Positions 42,853 to 53,527 of a stretch of DNA of 64,000 nt are shown here, one piece after another. The translations under genes and the position numbers were made by a program. The DNA comes from Limosilactobacillus rudii (GTDB taxonomy: Bacteria > Bacillota > Bacilli > Lactobacillales > Lactobacillaceae). The stretch spans positions 62,001-126,000 of the forward strand of contig NZ_JACIVB010000054.1 in the NCBI RefSeq assembly GCF_014145455.1. The letters are read 5' to 3'. Within the stretch, counting starts at the first letter, position 1. Every line of letters starts with the position of its first letter. A model generated the notes under the pieces. That model was not told the DNA's origin, did no database searches, and saw nothing but the letters and a program-made list of their open reading frames with translations.

Positions 42853-44233
42853 AGTAAGTCTCCTTGGAGCAGGTCCCGGAAATCCGGAATTATTAACATT
42901 AATTGGAAAACGGCGATTAAATGAAGCTGATGTAGTGTTATATGATCGGCTAATTGACCCATCATTGTTGGCATTTACAAATGAAAAAGCAACCTTAATT
43001 GATGTAGGAAAGATGCCTTTACATCACAAGGTTAAGCAATCAAAGATTAATGAAATGCTAGTGAGTTATGCCCGGTCAGAAAAAAAGGTTGTTCGTTTAA
43101 AAGCTGGTGATCCGTATGTTTTTGGTCGTGGTGGCGAAGAAGCACAAATTCTAAAAAAAGAGGGAATTGATTTTGAAATTATTCCCGGGATTACTAGTGC
43201 GATTGCCGGTTTAGCAGCAGCAGGAATCCCAATTACTCATCGTGATTTTGCATCAAGCTTTCATGTCATAACTGGCCATCATAAAAAAGATGGACAACAA
43301 CTTGATTGGAATAATATTGCTAGTCAGGAAGGAACGTTAGTCTTTTTGATGGGGATGGCGCAGCTTTCTAATATATGTCAGCAGTTAATTAAATACGGAA
43401 AAGATAAAAAAACGCCAGTTGCAATTATTCAGTGGGCAACACAATGGCGACAAAAGATGGTGATTGGTGACTTATCCAATATTGTAGAGTTAGTTAACAA
43501 AAAAGGATTATCGTCGCCAGCGTTAATTGTTGTAGGAAATGTTGTTAGATTGAGCGAACAGCTAAATGTAACGAGACCATTGAAGAAAGTTCATGTACTG
43601 GTACCTTATAGTCAACGTCAACGGCTATTTAATATGCTTGGAGATTTAGGAGCAACAGCTGATTTTTATCAACGAACAACAGTTAAATCAATACCTGTGA
43701 AATTACCAAATCTGGATTCTTATTCTGCAATTTTATTTGATGATTTTATAGCATATAAAAAGTTTGTCCAATTATTACTTGATTGTGGACAAGATTTACG
43801 AGCTTTAGTGGGAAAAAAGATTTTGGTAGGAAATGATAGTATCGCTAAGCAACTACATAATCAAGGCTTGTTAGTTGACGAAGTTATTACCGATAAGAAG
43901 TCAACGGGTCATTTACTGGAAATTGGTGGTCAATATCCAATGTATGAAGATACTGAGTTTTTGAGTCTTTATCATCGCCAACAAGTAAAATCGCTGCTGT
44001 TTGACCTTACAGAATTTAATGCTGTTATTTTTCCAAGTACGGTCAGTTTAATGGATTTTAAGTCAGCATTAAATCATAAACAAGTTGGGCAATTAAAAAA
44101 TATAATTGCTTTTGCCATGGGGAAGTCAATCGGGGATATTGCAAAAAGAATGAACTTTAAAAAAGTAATTAATTGCCGACCGAATATTAACGCGACAATC
44201 GAACAGGTGAAGGAGGAATTCGCTGGTGACTAA
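42842..44233 (+). CDS. cobA/hemD: CobA-HemD fusion: uroporphyrinogen III methyltransferase and synthase
   Basis: 463 residues. Residues 1-240 are SAM:uroporphyrinogen III methyltransferase (SLLGAGPGNPELLTL, LYDRLI, GDPYVFGRGGEEAQ), giving precorrin-2. Residues 245-463 have the layout of uroporphyrinogen III synthase, but weakly conserved. A stand-alone HemD lies at 56846, so the fused domain may be redundant or inactive. Such fusions are known in Firmicutes. Confidence 0.9.
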   Translation: MNGRVSLLGAGPGNPELLTLIGKRRLNEADVVLYDRLIDPSLLAFTNEKATLIDVGKMPLHHKVKQSKINEMLVSYARSEKKVVRLKAGDPYVFGRGGEEAQILKKEGIDFEIIPGITSAIAGLAAAGIPITHRDFASSFHVITGHHKKDGQQLDWNNIASQEGTLVFLMGMAQLSNICQQLIKYGKDKKTPVAIIQWATQWRQKMVIGDLSNIVELVNKKGLSSPALIVVGNVVRLSEQLNVTRPLKKVHVLVPYSQRQRLFNMLGDLGATADFYQRTTVKSIPVKLPNLDSYSAILFDDFIAYKKFVQLLLDCGQDLRALVGKKILVGNDSIAKQLHNQGLLVDEVITDKKSTGHLLEIGGQYPMYEDTEFLSLYHRQQVKSLLFDLTEFNAVIFPSTVSLMDFKSALNHKQVGQLKNIIAFAMGKSIGDIAKRMNFKKVINCRPNINATIEQVKEEFAGD

Positions 44234-45008
44234 AGCAGCAATATTGGCAGTAAGCTTTGGGACAACATTTCCGGAAACCCGAGAAAAGACAATCGGTGCT
44301 ACTGAAGAGACAATAAAAGAAACTTTTCCTGCTTATGATGTTTATCGAGCATTTACATCAAAAATTGTCCGAAAAAGGATTCATGAAAAAGAAGGAACCA
44401 CGGTTGATAGTATTGGTGAAGCGCTAGAAAGATTAAAGATGCACGGGTATGAAGAAGTTTATCTTCAATCTCTTCATATTATTCCAGGAATTGAGTATCA
44501 GTTAGTTCAAGATGCAGTAAAAAATTATTCTAAACAATTTAAACAACTGGTTGCGACCCCACCACTTCTTGAGAAATTTGAAGATTTTGAGCGGATGGTA
44601 TCGTTCTTAAAGAAACAAAGTACCGATTTACCATCTGGTCAAGCGGTTCTATGGATGGGCCATGGGACTGCTCATAGTGCCTTTACAACGTATGCATGTT
44701 TAGACCATATGCTTGCAGGAACAAAAAGCTATGTTGGTGCGGTTGAAAGCTATCCAGGCATTAATGATGAGATTAAACGCTTAAAGCATGCACAAATTGA
44801 AAAAGTTTATATGCAGCCACTAATGATGGTAGCGGGTAATCATGCTCACAATGATATGGCCTCGGAACAACCGGATTCTTGGAAGACAATTTTGAATAGA
44901 AATGGGATAAATGGTCATCCTGTCTTAAAGGGACTGGGTGAATATAAAGAAATTCAAGAGATGTTTATTGATAAGTTAAGTAAGACTATTGAAAGGAGGG
45001 AAAACTAA
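44226..45008 (+). CDS. cbiK: CbiK, sirohydrochlorin cobaltochelatase
   Basis: 260 residues. Inserts Co2+ into sirohydrochlorin at the start of the anaerobic route. ILAVSFGTTFPETREK at the N-terminus; metal-binding histidines likely in SLHIIPGIEY, WMGHGTAHSAF and VAGNHAHNDMA. Starts with GTG at 44226 after AAGGAGG, overlapping the previous gene by eight bases. Confidence 0.94.
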   Translation: MTKAAILAVSFGTTFPETREKTIGATEETIKETFPAYDVYRAFTSKIVRKRIHEKEGTTVDSIGEALERLKMHGYEEVYLQSLHIIPGIEYQLVQDAVKNYSKQFKQLVATPPLLEKFEDFERMVSFLKKQSTDLPSGQAVLWMGHGTAHSAFTTYACLDHMLAGTKSYVGAVESYPGINDEIKRLKHAQIEKVYMQPLMMVAGNHAHNDMASEQPDSWKTILNRNGINGHPVLKGLGEYKEIQEMFIDKLSKTIERREN

Positions 45009-45707
45009 ATGGCAAGCTTTTTTGGCATAGGCGTTGGTCCTGGAGATAGTGAATTGCTTACTATAAAAGCAGTTAACGTAATTAAAAAATTAGACGTATT
45101 GTATGTGCCACAAGCGCATAAGGGTGGTAAGAGTGTGGCGGAAAAGATCGCAGCACCATACTTACCAAACACTTTGATAATAAAAAAACGCCACTTTCCA
45201 ATGGTTAAAGATTGGAATATCAAAATAGAAAGTTGGCGTAAGATTGCGGATGAAATTAAAGATGACGTTCGAAATAGCCAAAACGTTGGCTTTCTAACAT
45301 TAGGTGATCCATCTGTATATAGTACATTTAGTTATATTGCCGATATGTTAAAGCAAGATATTGATGTACAAACGATTGCTGGGATCTCGTCCTTTAGTCA
45401 GATTGCGGCAAGTTTATCAATTCCATTAATGCTAGATGAAGAATCGTTAGAAATTGTTCCGGCAACAGCAGATGAAGATAAATTAACTAAAGTAATTGAG
45501 TTAAACGATAACGTTATTATTATGAAAATTGCTACTAATTTCAAGCAAGTTTATCAGCTTTTACAGGAAAGAGGGTTATTAGAAAAGACAATTGTTGTTG
45601 AAAATGCATCAATGGCAACACAAAAAGTACGACGATTAGCTGATTATTCGCTTGGGGATAATTTACCTTACTTTACAACGGCACTACTAAAGAAAAAAGA
45701 GGGCTAA
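45009..45707 (+). CDS. cbiL: CbiL, cobalt-precorrin-2 C20-methyltransferase
   Basis: 232 residues. [19 protein letters not shown] and [16 protein letters not shown] are the tetrapyrrole methylase motifs of CbiL. Methylates C20. The start codon directly follows the cbiK stop; the ribosome site GGAGGG is inside cbiK. Confidence 0.94.
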   Translation: MASFFGIGVGPGDSELLTIKAVNVIKKLDVLYVPQAHKGGKSVAEKIAAPYLPNTLIIKKRHFPMVKDWNIKIESWRKIADEIKDDVRNSQNVGFLTLGDPSVYSTFSYIADMLKQDIDVQTIAGISSFSQIAASLSIPLMLDEESLEIVPATADEDKLTKVIELNDNVIIMKIATNFKQVYQLLQERGLLEKTIVVENASMATQKVRRLADYSLGDNLPYFTTALLKKKEG

Positions 45708-45709
45708 TT

Positions 45710-46453
45710 ATGGGAGTATTAAAAAAATATCGTAAATTTATCTTGTTTCTTACTGTTGGTTTTGTTTATACTCTTGCTTATCCAATGACTGCGCATGCGA
45801 TGCATATTATGGAAGGGATGTTACCGCCTAAGTGGTGTATTTTCTGGTTCGTTGTATCTGCGCCATTCTTTATTTATGGATTATATCGGATGCATAAGAT
45901 AGTTAATTCAGATGTGCCGAATGCAAAGGTTATGCTGGCACTTTGTGGGGCATTCGTGTTTGTCCTTTCATCATTAAAATTGCCATCAGTCACTGGCTCA
46001 TGTTCACATCCGACAGGTGTTGGGTTAGGAACGGTTATGTTTGGCCCAGGGGTCATGTCTGTTCTTGGAGTTATTGTGCTATTATTTCAAGCTTTATTAT
46101 TGGCTCATGGTGGATTAACTACCCTTGGAGCTAACGAATTCTCAATGACGATTGTCGGCCCAATTGTTGGTTACGCTGTTTGGAAATTATGTCGGGCGAT
46201 GAAGGTTAATCGGTCTGTATCTTTATTTCTTTGTGCGATGTTTGCTGATTGGTCAACCTATGTCACAACTGCCTTTCAGTTAGCAATTGTCTTTCCTGAC
46301 CCGAACGGTGGCGTTGGCGCCGCTCTTATAAAGTTCCTTGGAATTTATGCTGTAACTCAAATCCCATTGGCAATTGCTGAAGGATTATTAACGGTTATTG
46401 TTTACAACCTCGTAATCAGCAATGATTTATGGAAGGAGTCGGCATTACAATGA
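45710..46453 (+). CDS. cbiM: CbiM, substrate-binding membrane subunit of the cobalt ECF transporter
   Basis: 247 residues. Residues 1-28 are a signal peptide ending AHA; cleavage there would expose [12 protein letters not shown], the conserved CbiM N-terminus whose amino group and His coordinate cobalt. Six or seven membrane segments follow, with [18 protein letters not shown] as the conserved metal loop. Works with CbiN, CbiQ and CbiO. Confidence 0.94.
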   Translation: MGVLKKYRKFILFLTVGFVYTLAYPMTAHAMHIMEGMLPPKWCIFWFVVSAPFFIYGLYRMHKIVNSDVPNAKVMLALCGAFVFVLSSLKLPSVTGSCSHPTGVGLGTVMFGPGVMSVLGVIVLLFQALLLAHGGLTTLGANEFSMTIVGPIVGYAVWKLCRAMKVNRSVSLFLCAMFADWSTYVTTAFQLAIVFPDPNGGVGAALIKFLGIYAVTQIPLAIAEGLLTVIVYNLVISNDLWKESALQ

Positions 46454-46770
46454 AAAAGCGAACGAGAACTAATATTATTTTACTGATCTGCGTTATTTTA
46501 TTGGTTTTAAGTCCTTTCATCTTTGTTAAAGGTGAATATGGCGGTAGTGATGATCAAGGAACAGAGCAAATAAAAAAATATGATCCGGGCTATAAAGTAT
46601 GGGCTCATCCGGTATGGACACCGCCATCGGGTGAAATAGAAAGCCTACTTTTTACTGTTCAAGGTTCTTTGGGAACTGGGCTTATTTGCTATTTTATTGG
46701 TGTTGCTCATGGTAAGAAAAAAGCTCACAGCAGTACAGAAAGTAAGAAAGATCAAGTTATAAATAAGTAA
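46450..46770 (+). CDS. cbiN: CbiN, auxiliary subunit of the cobalt ECF transporter
   Basis: 106 residues from ATG 46450, overlapping the cbiM stop; AAGGAG lies 11 bases upstream. Two membrane segments flank an extracellular loop with [12 protein letters not shown] and [18 protein letters not shown], typical of CbiN. Needed for cobalt loading of CbiM. Confidence 0.92.
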   Translation: MKKRTRTNIILLICVILLVLSPFIFVKGEYGGSDDQGTEQIKKYDPGYKVWAHPVWTPPSGEIESLLFTVQGSLGTGLICYFIGVAHGKKKAHSSTESKKDQVINK

Positions 46771-46792
46771 TTGAAAAAGTGGTGACTATTTC

Positions 46793-47470
46793 ATGTTGAG
46801 TATTGATAAATATGCTTATGAAAATCGAATTGTAAACTGGTCACCAAAATTTAAAGCCTTGCTATGGCTAGTAGGAATCATGCTTGCATTTCAGCCAATT
46901 CAATGGTTAAAAGTTATCGTCTTGGTGGCTGTTGTCGCTATTACAATTTACCTAACAAAAGTATCAGTTAAGCGCTACTTCAGCTGGTTTTATCCAATTA
47001 TTCCGTTTGTGATTTTGAGTATTGTTGGAATTGTTGTAACAGCTTCTGTACATAAAACATCGTTGATTTGGCCTGTTAAGGTTGGCAGCGTTTATATTGG
47101 GATGGCAAAAGTAATGATGCCTAAGGCCGGCCGAATGGTACTTCAGTGTATGACGGCAATTGTTTGTACCTATTGGTTTGCGTTAACGACGCCGTTTATT
47201 CAGATTTTGCAGGTATTAAAAGCAGCTAGGTTTCCACGGGTAATGATTGAAGTCACGATGTTGATGTATCGATTTATATTCATTTTTATTGATGCATTTG
47301 AACAAATTCGTCAGGCACAAAAATTACGATTTGGTTATGACTCATTGAGCTTAATGATTCGTTCATCTGGCATTTTAGCAAAGATGCTTTTTGAACAGGT
47401 CATTATTAACTATGAAATGATGACAAAGGCACTAGATGCTAAATTGTATGATGGTGATTTTTACATTTAG
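46793..47470 (+). CDS. cbiQ: CbiQ, transmembrane coupling subunit (ECF T component)
   Basis: 225 residues with about five membrane segments. LKAARFPRVMIEVTMLMYRF near residue 145 contains the Ala-Arg motif that docks on CbiO. Links ATP hydrolysis by CbiO to cobalt uptake by CbiM. Confidence 0.92.
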   Translation: MLSIDKYAYENRIVNWSPKFKALLWLVGIMLAFQPIQWLKVIVLVAVVAITIYLTKVSVKRYFSWFYPIIPFVILSIVGIVVTASVHKTSLIWPVKVGSVYIGMAKVMMPKAGRMVLQCMTAIVCTYWFALTTPFIQILQVLKAARFPRVMIEVTMLMYRFIFIFIDAFEQIRQAQKLRFGYDSLSLMIRSSGILAKMLFEQVIINYEMMTKALDAKLYDGDFYI

Positions 47471-47479
47471 GAGGATAAA

Positions 47480-48289
47480 ATGATTGAATTGAAAAATCTT
47501 AGTTTTAGTTATGATGACAAAACTAAAATCCTCAATGGAATCTCATTGAAAATTGGTGCAGATGATCATAAAGTGATTGGTTTCATGGGTCATAATGGTG
47601 CCGGGAAATCGACATTTTTTCTCAATTTAGTAGGTGAATTAAAACCAACTGATGGTGAAATTTTGATTGATGGAAAGCCAGTAGTGTATTCCAAAAAGGG
47701 ATTGCGACAGTTAAGACGAAAAATAGGAATTGTTTTTCAAAATTCCGACCAGCAAATTTTTTATTCGATTGTGAAGGATGATGTAGCTTTTGCCCTTCAT
47801 AACTTAAAGCTTCCTCCAGCAGAAATAAACAGGCGGGTAGAGAAGGTGCTGAGCGAACTTGATATTTTACCGTTAAAAGATCGACCAATTCAGTATTTAA
47901 GCGGTGGACAGAAAAAACGGGTAGCAATTGCTGGAATAATGGTGATTGGTTCTGAGTGGATCCTGCTTGATGAACCAACATCAGGGCTTGATCCAGATGG
48001 TCGTGCAAGAATGAAAAAGTTAATACAAAAATTGGTTGACAATGGTCAGCACATAATTCTTTCTAGTCATGATATGGATTTTATGTATGAAACCTGTGAC
48101 TACTTCTATTTGTTAGGAAAGGGAAAAATCTTAGAACAGGGAAATAAGCAGGAAGTTTTTAATAATGAACAACTGTTGAAAGAAAACAAGCTGGATCAAC
48201 CGTGGTTAGTGAAAATCCATCAGAAGCTAGGGTTGCCATTATATGATAACGAACAAGAATTGTTTGCTAATGATGGACAACATAATTAG
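47480..48289 (+). CDS. cbiO: CbiO, ATPase of the cobalt ECF transporter
   Basis: 269 residues. Walker A GHNGAGKST near residue 37, signature YLSGGQKKRVAIA near residue 139 and Walker B WILLDEPTSGLD near residue 157 are all intact. Powers cobalt uptake. AGGAGG lies about seven bases before the ATG. Confidence 0.95.
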   Translation: MIELKNLSFSYDDKTKILNGISLKIGADDHKVIGFMGHNGAGKSTFFLNLVGELKPTDGEILIDGKPVVYSKKGLRQLRRKIGIVFQNSDQQIFYSIVKDDVAFALHNLKLPPAEINRRVEKVLSELDILPLKDRPIQYLSGGQKKRVAIAGIMVIGSEWILLDEPTSGLDPDGRARMKKLIQKLVDNGQHIILSSHDMDFMYETCDYFYLLGKGKILEQGNKQEVFNNEQLLKENKLDQPWLVKIHQKLGLPLYDNEQELFANDGQHN

Positions 48290-48372
48290 TGGTGTTGTAA
48301 AGAAATTTCGGTGGAAATTTGAAATTACTAGCTTCTTTAATACATGCTGTTAAAGTTTTGGAGGGAATGGTT

Positions 48373-49884
48373 ATGTCAGTACAATCTGTAATGTTTCAGG
48401 GAACGGCTTCGGATGCCGGGAAAAGTTGGTTGGCCGCGGCTGTCTGTCGGATCTTGACAAATCAGGGTAAAAAAGTTGCTCCATTTAAGTCACAAAATAT
48501 GGCATTAAATTCTTTTATTACGGATACTGGTGATGAAATGGGACGAGCGCAAGTATACCAAGCAGAGGCTGCGCGGGTAAAACCTGATGTTAGGATGAAC
48601 CCCATCCTGTTAAAACCATCGACTGATAAGGATTCACAAGTAATTGTAATGGGGAAAGTCTTAAAGAATATGGATGCGGCAACTTACTACAAATTTAAAC
48701 CGCAGTTAATTCCGCAAATAATGGAAGCATATAACGGCCTTGCAAATGAAAATGACGTTGTGATCCTTGAAGGTGCTGGTAGTCCTGCTGAAATTAATTT
48801 AAACGATAACGATATTGTTAATATGGGAATGGCACGGCTTGCAAATTCACCGGTAATTCTTGTTGCTGATATTGATAAAGGCGGTGTATTTGCCTCTATC
48901 TATGGAACTATTAAACTAATGTCGCCAAAAGATCAACAACGTATTAAGGGAATTATTATCAATAAGTTCCGTGGGGATAAGGCACTGCTTGAGTCTGGAA
49001 ATAAAATGATTGAAAAGTTGACTGGCATCCCAGTTATTGGGGTATTGCCAATGAGCAATATTGACATTGATGAAGAAGATAGCGTTTCATTAGCGCGGAA
49101 ACCGCGGCAAAAAGAAACAGGGAAGGCATTAGACGTTGCTGTAATTGACCTTGCGAAAATTTCTAATTTTACCGATATTCACAGCCTTGAAATTCAACCA
49201 GATGTGTCGGTTCGCTATGTTGTAAAGGCAGAAGAATTAGGTAATCCTGATTTATTAATTCTTCCTGGAAGTAAAAATACCAATGAAGACCTTGCTGCGC
49301 TTAAAAAGAATGGCCTTTTTAACGCAATATTACGGGCACACCAAGATGGTAGTGTGGTTATTGGAATCTGTGGTGGCTATCAAATTCTTGGGCGAATGCT
49401 TTATGATCCTGAAAAAATTGAATCATCCATTAAGGAGCAGGCAGGATTGGGCTTGCTTGATGTTGCGACAACTTTTAACGAAGAAAAAACAACTACGCAG
49501 GCGGTCGCAAAGCGAAGAAACTTTACATTAAAGGGTTACGAGATCCACATGGGAACTACTAACTTAGGCATAAATGCAACACCATTTTCTACCATTTGTA
49601 TGACTAATGGAAAAGCAGAACAACGTGAAGATGGGGCAGTTAATAGTGATGAAACCGTAATGGGAACATATCTTCATGGTATTTTTGATAATCCTTATTG
49701 GACGAGGCATTTATTAAATAAGGTTCGAATGGCTAAAGGATTAGCACCGCTTGTTGATACTAATGTTTCAATTAGCGATTATAAGGATCAACAATATGAA
49801 AAACTTGCTCGACTATTTGAAGAAAATGTTGATATGGAAAAATTTACTCAGGTATTACGTGATTCAACAAAAAGCAAGGGATGA
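48373..49884 (+). CDS. cbiP: CbiP, cobyric acid synthase
   Basis: 503 residues from ATG 48373, seven bases after GGAGGG; the frame is open upstream to 48319 but lacks a ribosome site there. ATP loop QGTASDAGKSWLAAAV at the start, glutaminase cysteine in IGICGGYQILG near residue 340, catalytic His in YLHGIFDN near 437. Amidates four carboxylates of the corrin ring. Confidence 0.95.
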   Translation: MSVQSVMFQGTASDAGKSWLAAAVCRILTNQGKKVAPFKSQNMALNSFITDTGDEMGRAQVYQAEAARVKPDVRMNPILLKPSTDKDSQVIVMGKVLKNMDAATYYKFKPQLIPQIMEAYNGLANENDVVILEGAGSPAEINLNDNDIVNMGMARLANSPVILVADIDKGGVFASIYGTIKLMSPKDQQRIKGIIINKFRGDKALLESGNKMIEKLTGIPVIGVLPMSNIDIDEEDSVSLARKPRQKETGKALDVAVIDLAKISNFTDIHSLEIQPDVSVRYVVKAEELGNPDLLILPGSKNTNEDLAALKKNGLFNAILRAHQDGSVVIGICGGYQILGRMLYDPEKIESSIKEQAGLGLLDVATTFNEEKTTTQAVAKRRNFTLKGYEIHMGTTNLGINATPFSTICMTNGKAEQREDGAVNSDETVMGTYLHGIFDNPYWTRHLLNKVRMAKGLAPLVDTNVSISDYKDQQYEKLARLFEENVDMEKFTQVLRDSTKSKG

Positions 49885-49889
49885 TAAGA

Positions 49890-50351
49890 ATGATGGAAGC
49901 ACCATATCCGATTACTTTGAACTTAGCCGAAAAAAGTGTAGCGATAATTGGCGGTGGTAAAGTTGCCCACCGTAAAATAGAGAAGTTGTTATTAGCAGGG
50001 GTAATACCGACTGTGATAAGTCCACAGTTAGCTAAGAATATTGATAAAACAAAGATTAACTGGATACAAGACACCTATCATCGTAAGTATGTTGAAGAAA
50101 TGGACATTATTTTTGCTTGTACGAGTGATCATAAAGTTAATAATCAGGTTAAGGCTGAGGCAACACATTTTCAACTAGTTAACAATACTAGCGATAAAAC
50201 TAATTCTGATTTCTATAATTTAGCCACGCTTAGTTCTGACGATCTGTTTATAAGCATTTCGACAATGGGCAAGTCACCGCGAATGGCGAAAAAAATAAAG
50301 AATGAAATTAAAGAGTGGATCAGTAAAAGATTTCATAAGGAGTTTGAATAA
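49890..50351 (+). CDS. sirC: Precorrin-2 dehydrogenase (SirC/Met8-type)
   Basis: 153 residues from ATG 49890, nine bases after AAGGG (ATG 49881 abuts that site). NAD loop VAIIGGGKVAHRKIEKLL and the acceptor region STMGKSPRMAKKIKNEI match the N-terminal two thirds of CysG, without ferrochelatase extension. Oxidises precorrin-2 to sirohydrochlorin for CbiK. Linked to cbiP and hemA by close spacing. Confidence 0.9.
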   Translation: MMEAPYPITLNLAEKSVAIIGGGKVAHRKIEKLLLAGVIPTVISPQLAKNIDKTKINWIQDTYHRKYVEEMDIIFACTSDHKVNNQVKAEATHFQLVNNTSDKTNSDFYNLATLSSDDLFISISTMGKSPRMAKKIKNEIKEWISKRFHKEFE

Positions 50352-50353
50352 GG

Positions 50354-51619
50354 ATGTATTTGATGTGTGTAAGTTTAAATTATCATCAACTACCGATTGA
50401 ACTACGAGAAAAGTTTTCTTTTTCAGCAGATGAAATTCCTAAAGCTGATAAATTGCTTAATGCTGAAAAAAGTATCTTAGAAAATTTATTGATTTCGACA
50501 TGCAATCGAACAGAAATCTATGCAGTTGTTGATCAGATTCATACTGGTCGTTATTATATTAAAAGATTTTTAGCCGAGTGGTTTCATTATACGGTAGATG
50601 ATTTTAATCAATATGTTTCAATTAGTTCTAAAGAAGATACGGTGGAACACCTTTTTCGGGTAATTGTCGGTCTGGATTCTTTAATTAAGGGTGAGCCACA
50701 AATCCTTGGTCAAATGAAAAGAGCATTTCAAATAGCAACCAATCAAGAAACGACCGGGGTAATTCTAAATCATCTCTTTCGGCAGGCAATCACTTTTTCA
50801 AAACGGATGCATACCAAGTATCGTGTAAGTGAATTGGCCCAGTCGTCTGGTCAAGCAGGGTTACACCAAATTAAGAGCAGCTTTGGCTCACTAGAAGGAA
50901 AAAGCCTAGCGGTAATTGGAATGGGACATATTGGGAAGCACACGGCTTATAATGCTAGCAACATGGGCTTTAGTAAGGTTCTGCTATTAAATCGTACAGA
51001 CCAAAAGGCAGAAGAGATTGCTGATGCATTACAGGGAGTAGTAGAAGCACGGCCATTTAACCAATTAGACACAATAATGGCAGAAGTTGATGCTGCTATT
51101 TTTGCTGCTGCGGTAAAGAGACCGTTATATAAAGCGGCAGGGAAAAGTCGCCAAATTATTATTGATTTAGGAGTTCCACGAAATGTAATATACAGTAGCG
51201 AAAGTATTAACTATTATGATATTGATAATTTACGTTCAATTTTAACGACAAATGATGTAAAGAAAAAGCAGATGTTAGCTAGAATTGCTGCAGAAGTTCC
51301 TAATGAAGTTGCTGATTTTTCTGTCTGGGAAAAACAATTGCATATTGTGCCTGTAATCCGAGGACTTCGGGAACACTCATTAAAAATTGAAGGAGAGGCT
51401 TACGATAGCCTACTTCGGAAATTGCCAGAGTTAAATGCGCATGAACGGAAGGTAATTAGCAAACATATGAAGAGTATTATTAACCAGATGATTAAGGGAC
51501 CAATCAAAGAGATTAAAGAATTGTCGATAACACCGGGGGCAACAGCGGATATTGACTTTTTCTGTAAAATCTTTGGAATGGAGAATTTAAAGGTGGAGAA
51601 TCAAGAAAATGGCAAATAA
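50354..51619 (+). CDS. hemA: HemA, glutamyl-tRNA reductase
   Basis: 421 residues. Reduces glutamyl-tRNA to glutamate-1-semialdehyde, the first committed tetrapyrrole step. Catalytic Cys50 in LLISTCNRTEIYAV; EPQILGQMKRAF near 115 and the NADPH loop VIGMGHIGKHTAYNA near 190. Overlaps hemC by 11 bases. Confidence 0.95.
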   Translation: MYLMCVSLNYHQLPIELREKFSFSADEIPKADKLLNAEKSILENLLISTCNRTEIYAVVDQIHTGRYYIKRFLAEWFHYTVDDFNQYVSISSKEDTVEHLFRVIVGLDSLIKGEPQILGQMKRAFQIATNQETTGVILNHLFRQAITFSKRMHTKYRVSELAQSSGQAGLHQIKSSFGSLEGKSLAVIGMGHIGKHTAYNASNMGFSKVLLLNRTDQKAEEIADALQGVVEARPFNQLDTIMAEVDAAIFAAAVKRPLYKAAGKSRQIIIDLGVPRNVIYSSESINYYDIDNLRSILTTNDVKKKQMLARIAAEVPNEVADFSVWEKQLHIVPVIRGLREHSLKIEGEAYDSLLRKLPELNAHERKVISKHMKSIINQMIKGPIKEIKELSITPGATADIDFFCKIFGMENLKVENQENGK

Positions 51620-52526
51620 AGTAATTGTTGGTAGCCGTAAAAGTAAGTTAGCAATGGCACAAACAAAGTTAGTTATTGCTGCATTACAAAAGCTTTTTCC
51701 AGCAACAGAATTTGAAATAAAAAACGTTATTACAGAAGGTGACCGTAAGCAACAGGCTAGTCTAGCTAAGATCGGTGGCAAGGGTGTTTTTGTAAAAGAA
51801 ATTGAGGAAAAATTAAAAAATAGCACAATCGATTTTGCGGTCCATAGTCTAAAAGATGTGATGCCTGCACTTCCTGATGAATTAATCTTAGGCGCATTTC
51901 CTAAACGCGTATCACCATTTGATTGCTTGGTCAGCCGGCAGAAATTTGCAAGTGTTGAGGACCTACCTCATGGTGCGCGAATTGGGACTAATAGTTTGCG
52001 TCGTCAAGGTCAATTATTAAGTGTGCGTCCGGATTTAGAAATTGTGCCTATTAGAGGTAACATCGATACCAGATTGCGGAAAATAGACACAGAGAATCTT
52101 GTCGGGATTGTATTAGCGGAGGCTGGATTAGCCCGTTTAAATGCTAATTTGAATGGGTATCATATAATGTCGCTAAAAGATGATGTTATTCCTGCGGTTG
52201 GACAAGGATGCTTAGCAATTGAATGTCGAAAAAACGATACAGCGATTCGCCAGATGCTTGATCAAATAAATGATGAAACATCTGCATATTGTGTAAAGAT
52301 AGAACGTGAATTTATGCGCGAGTTGGGTGGAAGTTGCAATTTTCCAATTGGAGGACATGCTTACCAAAAGGGTTCGCAAATTCTCTTTGATGGGTTAATT
52401 GCTTCCCCCAATGGTGAGCATGTTATTAAAGAATTGAGAGTGCCTGCCAATAAGTATGGAGTCGGTAAAATGGTTGCCGATCAATTATTGGCTAAGGATA
52501 AATTTGGAATTATTGAAGGAGAGTAG
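51609..52526 (+). CDS. hemC: HemC, hydroxymethylbilane synthase
   Basis: 305 residues. [19 protein letters not shown] opens the protein, [13 protein letters not shown] carries the catalytic Asp near 82, and [14 protein letters not shown] near 240 has the cysteine that binds the dipyrromethane cofactor. Joins four porphobilinogens into the linear tetrapyrrole. Confidence 0.95.
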   Translation: MANKVIVGSRKSKLAMAQTKLVIAALQKLFPATEFEIKNVITEGDRKQQASLAKIGGKGVFVKEIEEKLKNSTIDFAVHSLKDVMPALPDELILGAFPKRVSPFDCLVSRQKFASVEDLPHGARIGTNSLRRQGQLLSVRPDLEIVPIRGNIDTRLRKIDTENLVGIVLAEAGLARLNANLNGYHIMSLKDDVIPAVGQGCLAIECRKNDTAIRQMLDQINDETSAYCVKIEREFMRELGGSCNFPIGGHAYQKGSQILFDGLIASPNGEHVIKELRVPANKYGVGKMVADQLLAKDKFGIIEGE

Positions 52527-52531
52527 TGATC

Positions 52532-53503
52532 ATGTTGGAATTTGATCGTCATCGTCGTTTACGTACTAGTGCTGCTATGCGTGATTTAGTAAGAGAAACG
52601 CACCTAAATAAGGATGATTTAATCATGCCGGTATTTGTTGATGCAACAATTAGTGGCCGAGAAGAAATCTCATCAATGCCGGGGATTTATCGTTATAGTT
52701 TAGGTTCAATTCTTGATGAAATTAAAGAAATTGTGAGCCTAGGTATCAAGTCAATTATTATTTTTGGGGTCCCAGAAAAGAAAGATGAAGTTGGTACTGG
52801 CGCTTGGGAAGACAACGGAATTGTTCAACAGGCAATTCGGCTAATTAAGAAGAACTATCCCGAACTAATTGTGATTGCTGATACATGTCTTTGCGAGTAT
52901 ACCAGTACAGGTCACTGTGGAATTCTTAAAGATGGGGTAGTGTTAAATGATGAATCATTAGAGTACCTTACAAAGACTGCCGTTAGCCAAGTAGCAGCAG
53001 GAGCCGATATCATTGCTCCTTCCAATGCAATGGATGGTTATGTAGCTGCTATTCGGCAGGGACTAGATAAAGCAGGCTATGAGAATACACCAATTATGTC
53101 TTATGCAGTTAAATTTGCATCTTCATTCTATGGCCCATTCCGTGATGCTGCTGACGGTTCTCCTAAAGAGGGGCCAAAAGATCGCAAAACATACCAAATG
53201 GATCCGGCTAATCGTTTAGAAGCTTTACGCGAAGTGGCTAGTGATGAAAAAGAAGGTGCTGATTTTGTAATGGTTAAACCAGCAATGGCATTCTTGGATG
53301 TAATGCGTGAAGTACGAAATCACACCCTATTGCCACTTGTTGCGTATAATGTTTCTGGTGAATACGCCATGGTCAAAGCTGCAGCAGCTAATGGCTGGAT
53401 TAATGAAGAACAGATTGTATATGAAAGTTTGGTAGGAATGAAGCGCGCAGGGGCTGACTTGATTATTACCTACTTTGCAAAGGACGTCGCAAAGAAACTT
53501 TAA
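52532..53503 (+). CDS. hemB: HemB, delta-aminolevulinate dehydratase (zinc type)
   Basis: 323 residues from ATG 52532, ten bases after GGAG; a GTG two codons earlier is possible. Zinc-binding cysteines in [14 protein letters not shown] near 118-128 and Schiff-base lysines in [13 protein letters not shown] and [11 protein letters not shown]. Condenses two aminolevulinates to porphobilinogen. Confidence 0.95.
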   Translation: MLEFDRHRRLRTSAAMRDLVRETHLNKDDLIMPVFVDATISGREEISSMPGIYRYSLGSILDEIKEIVSLGIKSIIIFGVPEKKDEVGTGAWEDNGIVQQAIRLIKKNYPELIVIADTCLCEYTSTGHCGILKDGVVLNDESLEYLTKTAVSQVAAGADIIAPSNAMDGYVAAIRQGLDKAGYENTPIMSYAVKFASSFYGPFRDAADGSPKEGPKDRKTYQMDPANRLEALREVASDEKEGADFVMVKPAMAFLDVMREVRNHTLLPLVAYNVSGEYAMVKAAAANGWINEEQIVYESLVGMKRAGADLIITYFAKDVAKKL

Positions 53504-53527
53504 ATTAAATTGTTAGGTGGTTTTATT

